Origin: Macrothele yani
Lineage: Eukaryota > Arthropoda > Arachnida > Araneae > Macrothelidae
Reading direction: 5' to 3'
DNA length: 64,000 bases
NCBI GenBank assembly: GCA_039090855.1
Contig: CM077024.1
Span: forward strand, 67,582,594-67,646,593
Under the pieces are notes generated by a model. The model was given only the letters and a program-made list of their open reading frames with translations. It made no database searches and was not told the origin of the DNA. Both the position numbers and the translations under genes were made by a program. Below, piece after piece: positions 55,461-64,000 of this stretch. Positions within the stretch are counted from its first letter, which is position 1; each line of letters opens with the position of its first letter.

Positions 55461-56963
55461 GAAGTGCTTAGTATCAGACAAGTACAAAAATTAGAGAAAT
55501 GATTATAAAAAAAAACTCGTCGGACATTTTGAATACTTATTTTATTTTATTTTTTTCTTGGGGAACAAATATCTCATTTATATTTCCCACAGAGGGAGGC
55601 AGAAATCGATGTGCGAACTTCTTCGAAATCTTTCAGCTAAATTCTAACAGCTGACAGCGAAATTTCGACATAATGGGTTATTAATTTTAATAATGAATAT
55701 TTTTATGGATACAGAAGGACAACTGTTATCCACAGCGCCTTCAGGTATAGCAGTGACTTGTTCAGTAGTTCTAACAAACTTTGGAGATAAGGAATTTCTA
55801 AATACTTCCATGGAATAAAAGGGCCATTTCAGGAGCACTTGAAATTTTAGACTAAGGCACTGATGTAACGGCATTTATGTATCACAAGTGGTTAAATGTG
55901 CTTATGATGAAGACAGGATTTAAGTTCTGTTGAAACATAAAAAAATTTTCTAGACACTTTGATATTTGCTTTCAAAAATAAATAAATGTATATAATTACG
56001 TTTTTTGCTGCTTGTGTGTCTGTGACTTGCTGCTATTATGCGCAAGGATCTTTTAACAATATTTCTTCTCCAGTTGTTCTGAAACGTGTACCCGGTAACT
56101 GATCAAGTTACTCATTTGAAACAATTGCCCGATTTCTTTTTCGACTTGTAGGGAAATGCAACTAATCTGACAAGTAGAGTTGTTATTTTTTCGTAGCTCC
56201 GTAACAGTTCTAAATAACTAACAACAGATAATTTCGTTTGAAACTGATTAAACTTGTGTGTGGCATCTATTCCTTCCTTACTTCTCTTTTTAACTCGAGA
56301 AGAAAAAAGATTCTTCAGAATAAAGTTTCCGGTCTCAGATTTAAACTTTTTATCACCACAATCTGTCTTACATGTTTAGTTACTTAGCAAATTAGCAGAC
56401 CACAGAAGACTGAAGACTCGAATTTTGTTCCCCATCTTACTGAATATGCAATCAAATTTCGTTATCACGTTGAATAAGGTTTCCACTGAACGTTCTGATA
56501 AATTTATTCGATCTCAAAGTTGAAGTTTACGTCTAGAATTTATTTAAATGTGCGAAACAGTAAATTTATTTAAATGTGCTTTACCTGCCAGTACCACTGG
56601 ATTTAGTTTCCAGAAAATTTTGTCAGCCACCGGTTGTCCAGGTCGTGCTTATGAATATGCAAAGAACAGATTGAAACTGTTGACCACAGCCGTGGTTGCT
56701 GCATACTTGAAGGGCTATAGTGCTAAAACTGTGGACATTTTATTTCATTAGCTGTTTTTGTTATGAAGTTAGTGATGTCAACTCTCAAATATAGTACTTA
56801 CTGAAAGCAATGCAGTTCATTTTGTCTGTTTGAGCATATAACTGTAGCCAAACTCAGTTTTTTTTCTATGCGTCACCTCTTGTTACATTCTACAGTCCTC
56901 CTCACTATGACTTTTCTATCCATTCCTGCCACTCCCAATCCATAGTGCCTACTTTTCGATTTA
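55461..56963. other. Unassigned intergenic DNA
   Basis: No gene or element recognised. Confidence 0.4.
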
Positions 56964-58372
56964 CACTGCTGGCCACCCAAAATGCAACACCAAGAAGGAC
57001 ACGAGATAGCAACGACATATTTACTGGACACATAACAACAGATACAAAGATGAAACGATTGAGCTTACAGGCCCCTGCGACTTGCGGAACACGCAGACAT
57101 CAATAGTTCGTGTGGCCGCCATGGCTGGCAATAACGGCCGCTACACGCCGCGGCATCGAACGAAAGAGACTTTGGATGTGGGCTTGGGGTATGTCGGTCC
57201 AGACTGCTTCCACACGTTGCCACACTTTCTCAGGCGTAGCGGCGGGTGGTGCTTTGCCGAGCCACTCGGTTACCGATCAGCGACCAGACGTGTTCGATGG
57301 GCATCATATCGGGAGAACAGGCGGGCCACGGCAGCAGTGACACCTGGTGCGCCGTAAAGAATTGTTGCACGATGCGTGCCACGTGCGGGCGCACATTGTC
57401 CTGTTGAAACGTGGCCGCTGGCAGGTCCTGCAGGTAAGGAAGGACTACAGGCTCCAAAACTTCGGAGATGTAGCGGTGTCTGTGGAGTGTACCGGCGATG
57501 CGTACCAGAAGGGTGCGAGTGTCATATCCAATTGCGCCCCAAACCATAACGCCATGCGACGGACCGCTATGGCGATGCATAAAGCAGGCGTCATACAGTC
57601 TCTCGCCGCGGTGCCGCCACACGCGGATCAGACCATCGTGGTGTTGCAGGTAGAGGCGGGATTCGTCGAAGAAGAGAATGTCGTACCATTCCGTAGTCCA
57701 GGTACGGCGTTCAACGGCTCACTGCCGCCGCACTCGCCGGTGGTGTAACGTCAATGGTAATCGGTGCAATGGGCGCCGTGCGACAAGTCCCCGCTCCTGG
57801 AGACGACGTCGAACGGTACGTGCTGACACAGGTTGTTGCGCAACACACCCTAATTCCTGCTCTAACGTTTGTGATGTGGCGGTGCGAGCCCTCAATGCCC
57901 GCCGCACAACATGCCGGTCCTCTCGTTTGGTGATGTGCCGCGGCTGCGGTAATCACTCACGTCGGTCCGTCCGTCCCTCCTGCACCCACCGAATCCATAC
58001 TCGCCTTACTGTGGCTGGATGTCGTCCCACACGGACACCGATGTCTCGGTACGATAAACCGCTGTCGCGATAAGCCACTATTCGTCCTCTGTCGAATTCC
58101 GAAACGTGCTGGAATGACTGCCGTATTCTGCGAGGAGGCACCAGGAAGCTTCCCACACTCAGGTCCGGCAGCACAACACACTTCCACTACTTACACCCAC
58201 TTTCTGTGCACCCTTCTTATAGTGCTTCTCGGTGGCGTGCAGGGCGCATATGATTTGCATATACCCTGCAATGCTAATCGTTTGCATGTCCTATTGCGGT
58301 CGACGCATGATGCGAATTTTAGGCCAATCGGATGCTTCCTTCTTGGTGTTGCCTTTTGTATGGCCAGCAGTG
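56964..58372 (-). mobile_element. Tc1-like element with TIRs, best preserved in window
   Basis: A 1409-bp element with ends CACTGCTGGCCACCCAAAAT (left) and CACTGCTGGCCATACAAAAG (right, complement), about 35 bp of TIR with three or four mismatches. TA duplications at 56962-56963 and 58373-58374. Transposase on the minus strand. Higher GC than its surroundings. Confidence 0.95.
57100..58174 (-). pseudogene. Tc1-like transposase, intact D-D-E triad with two stops and one frameshift
   Basis: Minus strand from about 58174: R-R-I-R-Q-S-F-Q-H-V-S-E-F-D-R-G-R-I-V-A, HTH L-S-Y-R-D-I-G-V-R-V-G-R-H-P-A, a stop at about 57953, second HTH V-S-A-R-T-V-R-R-R-L-Q-E-R-G, and a stop at about 57719. Then F-F-D-E-S-R-L-Y-L-Q-H-H-D-G (first Asp), G-V-M-V-W-G-A-I-G-Y, F-Q-Q-D-N-V-R-P-H-V-A (second Asp), S-P-D-M-M-P-I-E-H-V-W-S (Glu). 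A one-base frameshift near 57255 is followed by the normal end R-R-V-A-A-V-I-A-S-H-G-G-H-T-N-Y and a stop at 57100. Length about 350 codons. Of the transposases in the window this is closest to functional, but as read it cannot be translated in full. Confidence 0.9.
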
Positions 58373-58471
58373 TATGTTCTCCTTGAAGCACTCTGCACAA
58401 TTTGGAATGCATAGCACTTTATACGTACCACTTTTTTGCTCACTGTAGACTGTTTTTAGTTCGGGGACGGT

Positions 58472-58677
58472 TTTTTTTTTTTTTGATTGGAGGTTTAACG
58501 ACCACCGTGAGCAACTCAATGGGCTATAAGCAGTCGCCCGTCCCTAATTTAGGGTCACTGGTTCCAGGGAAGGGAGAAAGCCAGTGCCGTAAGACAAACA
58601 CAACATCCATGCCTGACCGGGATTCGAACCTGGACCCCTTACGGACGAATGATCAGAGGCCAGCGCCTTAGACCACA
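58472..58677 (-). repeat. SINE with type II tRNA-like head, head truncated
   Basis: T run at 58470-58483, body as in the other copies (CAGTCGCCCGTCCCTAATTT), B box region GGATTCGAACC. The head stops at TTAGACCAC (58677), so about 20 bases of the 5' end are lost. Confidence 0.9.
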
Positions 58678-59741
58678 TGGAATCAGGAAAAGAGGAAAAA
58701 CAAACATTTTACTAGATAACAAATGCGTTCAACATTTTTTTTATGCTTTTATGCAATCGTCTTCTTTTACAGTTAGCGTCTGCCGTCGCGAAAATATCGA
58801 GCGGATTCGTGTTCGAAAAACTTAGTTTGCATAACGGCTCCTTCCCCTCTTCTTCACCGGACTTTGTCTTTTTGAGCAAGCTAATAAAATAAATAAATAA
58901 AAACTAAAAAGTATTAACATTATCAGCAACATTCGAGGAGCCAAATCAGGGGATTAGGCGCGGTTTACTAATTAAAATCCAAAACCTAAACTGTTGTGAG
59001 TGTCTTACGCAAAGGGTGAAGCGCTTCCCAAAACCTTCCTGTGAATTTCGTATCTCAGTGTCTGGACCACAAAACTGGTTTTACTGCAATGCAAAAACTC
59101 GTTACAGTAATTTCCAAGAGAAGGTTCCGTTTAGATAAGCCATTACCGTTTTGCAATGAATCGTTCTTGGATATTACAACAAAACTCTTTCTCGTTACTT
59201 TCACGACGTTTAAAGATCTAATTTTCCATTTTTAAAACTAATCAGTATTCTCTATTTATTATGATTTTGTGTTACAACAGCTAACTTTATAAGTTCTTTG
59301 TACACTCTAATTTCTTTTTTTTTCTTTTTTAGTTGCTGTCTTCTTATGTAAATTTTGGTTTATTCTCGTTAGGCGTTTTTCAACATGAACGCTACATTTC
59401 TCTCTCAACGTTTGTGTTTTGGCAATAATGACAACAGGTCAAAGTGCAATGATTATAATAAACTGACGACAGGAGTTGCTATTTTGAAATGTGCGAGAGA
59501 AGAAAGATTATTATAGAGCTGTAAGAAAGATGTGATTTGATTTGAAAGCATCAGGGTTCACGTCACTTGTTTGTGGAACGATGGCTATATGTTACGTTTA
59601 CGTTTCTTGGGAGCTCGGTACTGTAAATTGTTGCGAAAAGCTCTTGTAACAGTATCAAGCTAACTCATTATTGTGTATTGCTGAGAGAGAGAGAGAGAGA
59701 GAGAAAGGATTGTGTGTGTGTGTGTGCATGTGTCTCGTTGT
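58678..59741. other. Unassigned DNA with GA and GT microsatellites
   Basis: GA run at 59683-59704 and GT run at 59711-59725. Otherwise nothing recognised. Confidence 0.4.
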
Positions 59742-59969
59742 ATGTTTTTTTTTTATTTTTTGTGTGGGGGTTTAAGGATTACTTAGAGCAGTTTGATGGG
59801 CTGTAAGCTGTAACCTGTCCCTAATTTAGGGCCACTGGTTCCAGGGAAGAGAGATAGTCAGTGCCGTAAGACAAATACAGCATCTATGACTCACCGAGAT
59901 TCGAAACCGGATCCGTCTTGAACGAATGGTCACAAACCAACCTATAGACCACTGCGTCACTTGGGCGGC
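59742..59969 (-). repeat. SINE, older copy
   Basis: Body CTGTCCCTAATTTAGGGCCA and GTTCCAGGGAAGAGAGA, B box region GAGATTCGAAACC, head end ACCACTGCGTCACTTGGGC. Confidence 0.85.
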
Positions 59970-60104
59970 TCGTATGTTTTGCGATCAAACTATTTGATTG
60001 AGCAAAGTGTTTGTCATGCTACTCTTTCTTGACGAACGTGAAATAAAGGACTGAACCTTATAAATAAAATGTATTTGACATTCTTTTGTCAGTTACAGTT
60101 TCTA

Positions 60105-61634
60105 TAGTGCGTCGCATAAATACAGAGACGGAACAAATTCTCGAATAAAAAAGAAACAACAACGAGCTGAAATGTACACCTCATATTTATAGCAAAAATA
60201 GCATAGGACACGCAGCTGCACAATAGTTTGACGGAAACATAACAATTCCAACGCCAAGTACAAGAAAAACAAAACAAAAATACGCTGTCTGAAAAATATA
60301 AAGACTTACTAGTTATGAGCACCTCCGGTACGAATAGTGGAGCCGTTGTTCCGAATAACACTGAAAACCCTATTGAGCTTGCTATCCACCAAGTGATGTA
60401 AGTGTTGTGGACGGAGTGCGTACCAGCTTCGATCAATCTGTTCTTTCAATGCCACCACTTTTGAGAACTGCAGTCCATTCGCATACACATCACGAGCTAG
60501 GATATCCCAGAGGTTCTCGATAGGGTTCAGATCTGGACTGAGTGCTGGCCAATCTATTACGGTCACATGATGTGTGTTAAACCAGCTTTTTGTTGATGCA
60601 GATCGATGGATAGAGGCATTGTATTGCTGGAACAGATAATCAACACCCGCTAGAGTTTCGGCAAGCGGTATGCTGCTGAGTATGTCCTGATACGTGTCGG
60701 AGTTTTGCCTGCCTTGTGGAAAAGCGATATCCGTTGTCTCATTGAACGCAAAAGCTCCCCACACCATCACAGATCTCTCTTGGCTCGCGTCGTAACTCAT
60801 GCCAATAGCACTTCCAACGGTCAGGGCCGTCCAGGTTGAACTTTTTCTCATCGAAGAAAATAGTTGTGATCCACTCGTCCGTCCAGTGCATGTGGGTGCT
60901 TGCCCATAACAATCTAGCTTCCTTGTTGTGCCGCGTGAGGTGTGGCAGACGGCGCATTTTACGAAGCACAATGTTGCGACTTACCTTGATTCGTCGATGA
61001 ACTGTATCCTTTGAGACGGTGACACCAACAGTTCGAGAAACTTGACGTAGTGATAACCTTTGGGATGAAACTAAACGCATGAAAGCACGATCATCTCGTT
61101 TCGTTGTTATTCGAGGCCTTCCAGGCCGTTTTCTGGCTGTTAACGCACCGCGTTTCGATAAAGTCTTATAAATTATTGCCCTACTCCTCCTTATGGCTTT
61201 ACAAATTTTCGCTACAGGCAATCCATTTGTTCTCAGTCTCCAAATCTTCTGCACCTCCTCACCAGAAAGTTGACTGTTGCGTGGCATTTCGGCAAATGAA
61301 TGTCTGACTGCAGGTCTGCTGTCTTTTTTACGCTGGACCGATTTACGGCCCATGCGTGTGCGTACAACATGCTAATTTTCACATCTCATTTGCATGTGGA
61401 TATTTTGCATAGTTGTCTTTATATTTATGAGACACCTAAAATTACACTATTTCACTTTGTGGTGTTCTTTTCACACAATTCGGTCGTCTCGACGGATCGA
61501 AACGTTTGTTGTAGGATTATATGTTTGTTGTAGGATTATATCTAATTAGGCACCACTTCAGCTTCCTACCTACTTATATTCGCATTCCGTTCACGGCGCA
61601 AAGTCGAATGTCCCTATATTTATGCGAGGCACCT
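60105..61634 (-). mobile_element. Tc3-like element with TIRs
   Basis: A 1530-bp element. Left end TAGTGCGTCGCATAAATACA and right end (complement) AGGTGCCTCGCATAAATATA share the core GTGC.TCGCATAAATA.AG. TA duplications at 60103-60104 and 61635-61636. The outermost two bases differ. Transposase on the minus strand. Confidence 0.88.
60309..61287 (-). pseudogene. Tc3-like (DD34E) transposase with one frameshift
   Basis: Start chosen at M-P-R-N-S-Q-L-S-G-E-E-V-Q (61287), as in relatives; an upstream ATG at 61353 is in frame. HTH 1 with L-P-V-A-K-I-C-K-A-I, G-R-P-R-I-T-T linker, HTH 2 V-S-K-D-T-V-H-R-R-I, then F-F-D-E-K-K-F-N-L-D-G-P-D (first Asp). One frameshift near 60750 joins to S-V-M-V-W-G-A-F-A-F. 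The second block reads F-Q-Q-Y-N-A-S-I-H-R-S, so the second catalytic Asp is Tyr. Third block S-P-D-L-N-P-I-E-N-L-W-D (Glu). Ends near 60309. About 325 residues, normal length. With only one frameshift and one catalytic change it is young but inactive. Confidence 0.9.
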
Positions 61635-61636
61635 TA

Positions 61637-62287
61637 GTGTCCAATTTGTTGATGCATGTTAATTAAATACTAACTGCGGCAAAGTGAAGCTCTTCTGGAT
61701 TTAACTAAAGTAATTCAGTAAGAATTACAGTGGAGCAAGTTATTTCGACAGGTTTCAGCTTTAGCCTGTAATCAGATTAATGCTTTACAGTGAAGCTCAT
61801 GTTGGGGTATTTATTTTAAACATAAAGATATATGGTAAAACAATTATTACCCTACAAGTGGCGTTGTATTCAGGCTAACTTTATTCCAGGTAGCTCTCCA
61901 CCTATCCGCTTATACTACATTTCTTCACCATGGTCAGCAATTTTGGGGTTTCGGCAATTTCCTGCCAAGCGTAAACACATTCTTTAGAAAACAGGGGGTC
62001 GCCATTCAAAACTCTTCCCAGAAGTATTTGAGGCTACTTTATCAATCGACATCAAAGGTGTTCCAGTCACCTTTAATTTGCTGCCAGAATGTTATGGTCT
62101 CTGCCCTTGTGCTATTGAACGGTCTTACTCGCCCCACCTTTTAGCGTTTTTTTGGGGAATTTATTTTTGTTCATTTTGCCGATATTTAACGTACACCGAA
62201 TATTACGGAAGCACGTATGTTTAGAAACTTGCAGTTCTGTACAAAAATCTTTTTGAAAATTCGGGTATCTGCCAGAAAGGATAACTA
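61637..62287. other. Unassigned DNA
   Basis: No feature recognised. Confidence 0.4.
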
Positions 62288-62509
62288 CTTTTTTCTTTTT
62301 TTTAATTGGAAGTTTAACAACCACCGTGGGCAATTGAATGGGCTATAAGTAGTCTCCCGTCCCTAATTTGAGGTCACTGGTTCCAGGGAAGAGAGAGAGC
62401 CAGTGCCGTAAGATAAACACAACATCCATGCCTCATCGGGATTCGAACCTGGACCCCCTTTCGGACGAATGATCAGAGGCCATCGCTTAGACCACTGTGC
62501 CACCGGGCC
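62288..62509 (-). repeat. SINE with type II tRNA-like head
   Basis: T-rich tail at 62288-62303, body GGCTATAAGTAGTCTCCCGT, B box region GGATTCGAACC, head end GACCACTGTGCCACCGGGCC. Confidence 0.9.
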
Positions 62510-62589
62510 AACTACTTTAACACACACGTCAATCGTGGTAATTCCATTTTAGCTTATGTCTAGTTTATTGCGTCGAAATTTGTACTTTG

Positions 62590-63197
62590 ACAACTTCGAC
62601 ACGACAGCCGTTTTCGTCTGGTGTGCTACCGATTCCACTAGCCAGTGGAAGGCGTCTTCAGATGTTTTGTACCGACTGGACAGATGACGTCCCGAAGATC
62701 GACGACCGACACGAGGTGCTGGCGTGCACCCGCCAAAGCTGCGTTCCTCAAATGTTCGATGGGTTCATGTCGGGGAAATTTGGAGGCCCTGGGTCTACAC
62801 AAAATGCTTCGGCATGACCCTCAAACTATTTTCACACAACGTAGGCTTTGTCACACGGGACAATATTTCCCTGAAATACTCCAGTGTCCCCCTAATACTT
62901 GGTCACCACGTGGGCAGCACATAGTGCGAAATAAGCCGAAAGTCGGATCTGACGGTGGGAGTAAATTCATCTGGAAAGAGAGGATCCAGTGAAGACCAAC
63001 AGAACAATTCCCACATCCTGATTACCTCACAGCCTGTATGCTTCCTCTTAACCATGCATTGTGGTTGCAGCTGCTCATCCATGCAACGTCGAATACGGAA
63101 TCGTCCATAGGTATGTTGGCGCGGGAACCTGGACTCGTCGGAACAGAAGACTCTTTCTAGCCGTCTATTGTCCAGTCTCGATATTCCCGTGCTACGC
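62590..63197 (-). pseudogene. Tc1-like transposase remnant, 5'-truncated
   Basis: Minus strand: A-R-E-Y-R-D-W-T-I-D at the start (about 63190), then C-S-D-E-S-R-F-P-R-Q-H-T-Y-G-R (first Asp), R-R-C-M-D-E-Q-L-Q-P-Q and M-W-E-L-F-C-W-S-S-L. After a frameshift come Q-G-N-I-V-P-C-D-K-A (second Asp to Asn) and F-P-D-M-N-P-S-N-I (Glu to Asn), and the C-terminal F-H-W-L-V-E-S-V near 62640. HTH domains missing: the copy begins abruptly where an RT fragment ends. Confidence 0.78.
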
Positions 63198-63327
63198 ATC
63201 TTGCATTTTCATAGATGTTATTAATAATATTAATGTATGAATCTTCAATACCGCAGGATTTCAAAGCCATTGTAACTGCTGATGGTTTCACCAAATCAAA
63301 GGCCTTTTCATAATCGATAAAAGCCAA
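63197..63327 (-). pseudogene. Non-LTR reverse transcriptase fragment
   Basis: Minus strand: A-F-I-D-Y-E-K-A-F-D-L-V-K followed by A-L-K-S-C-G-I-E-D-S-Y-I-N-I-I and N-I-Y-E-N-A. This is the conserved RT motif around the first catalytic Asp in CR1/RTE-like elements. Only about 43 codons remain, bounded by a TA microsatellite (63330-63342) and the Tc1 remnant. A different family from the jockey-like RT at 25 kb. Confidence 0.75.
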
Positions 63328-64000
63328 TATATATATATATAAACGGAAATTTTAATGGCTTTCAAATGGGCATGCTTTATATCCGTTGGTTCAAAAAGAT
63401 ATGAACATTATAAAATCGTAAAATCGTAAAGTTTTCGTGCTGAGTAAGTGAAGTCACAGAAAGCCGTCTGATTCACGATTTTTTAGATAAAACCCCTCTT
63501 TAATATTTAAAGATGATGTTAAAAACACATTAAAAACACTGAAAAGGGACGAGATCTTCCAACTTTGAATTAATTTTGGAACACATATCACACTTTAGCA
63601 CGTCCCATCAATATGATTTTATAATAAAAAGTTTGGCCCAGTGCAACTTCGATTGAAATGGGACAAAAATGATGTTCTCACTGCAGCATTTAGATCTCGC
63701 ACTCAGATATCAGAAAAAATATCTCATCTATTTTTGAGAAATCGTTCCACGGGGATCGGATTTTAAACGTGATCGTCAACATACTCGTTTGACACGTGAA
63801 GGAATGAGTAACTGAAATTGAGAAAAGAACGTGATGCCCCCTAACTATTCTTCTATCTTTAAAGATTCGACATGTATATTCGGCAGTCAAATGATGCCCC
63901 CATTTGCTCTTTCTGAAGGACAAATGTGTGCTTGCAGTCCATGTAAAATTCGAACAGGAGTATTTCTGAGTAGATGTGTTAACATAAAGCTAGTCAGGCA
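63328..64000. other. Unassigned AT-rich DNA
   Basis: A TA run at about 63330-63342, otherwise no recognisable feature up to the window edge. Confidence 0.4.

Overview
This window looks like intergenic or repetitive DNA from an arthropod nuclear genome. It is AT-rich, has no operon-like gene packing, and I recognise no convincing host gene. Nearly everything that can be named is transposon-derived: Tc1/mariner DNA transposons in many subfamilies, two hAT remnants, non-LTR reverse transcriptase fragments, tRNA-derived SINEs, miniature LTR retrotransposons, minisatellites and satellite arrays. The mixture of Tc1 and mariner subfamilies resembles what is common in spiders and other arachnids, but assignment to a lineage is only a guess from family resemblance.

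Layout. 1-4.5 kb: possible LTR remnant, then a deleted mariner (minus). 4.6-8.3 kb: Tc1 (minus), then a mariner with another mariner nested inside it. 8.9-12.8 kb: a TIR-bounded Tc1, then a three-level nest (Tc1 inside a foldback element inside a miniature LTR element). 14.4-17.3 kb: a Tc1 with TIRs, then a Tc1 remnant split by a miniature LTR element. 19.2-20.7 kb: a 36-bp minisatellite. 23.7-26.3 kb: SINEs and a jockey-like RT. 26.9-28.9 kb: inverted repeats and a decayed long-period tandem array. 29.5-36.0 kb: mariner, Tc1, miniature LTR element plus solo LTR, Tc1 with an internal tandem expansion, mariner. 37.9-47.8 kb: SINEs and one Tc1 in largely anonymous DNA. 48.0-55.5 kb: two satellite arrays of the same family in opposite orientation, flanking an LTR-like segment and hAT remnants. 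57.0-63.3 kb: the best-preserved Tc1, a Tc3-like element, SINEs, a Tc1 remnant and an RT fragment.

The most interesting system is a non-autonomous LTR retrotransposon (TRIM-like) of about 0.5-0.6 kb. Each 163-181-bp LTR carries a complete 72-nt tRNA-like cloverleaf with A and B boxes. One full copy at 32114-32606 and one at 16332-16920 show two LTRs, a 12-nt primer-binding site matching the 3' end of tRNA-Lys, a conserved hairpin, a purine tract before the 3' LTR, and perfect 4-bp target duplications (GAAT, AACC). A solo LTR at 33011-33191 has its own 4-bp duplication (AAAC). An older, diverged relative at 10307-12763 has the same plan. It contains no coding capacity, so it must borrow the proteins of an autonomous LTR element, while the tRNA-like unit may give it an internal Pol III promoter, analogous to 5S rRNA in plant Cassandra TRIMs.

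No transposase in the window reads as an uninterrupted full-length frame, so the DNA transposons are judged inactive here, although several keep good TIRs and catalytic residues.
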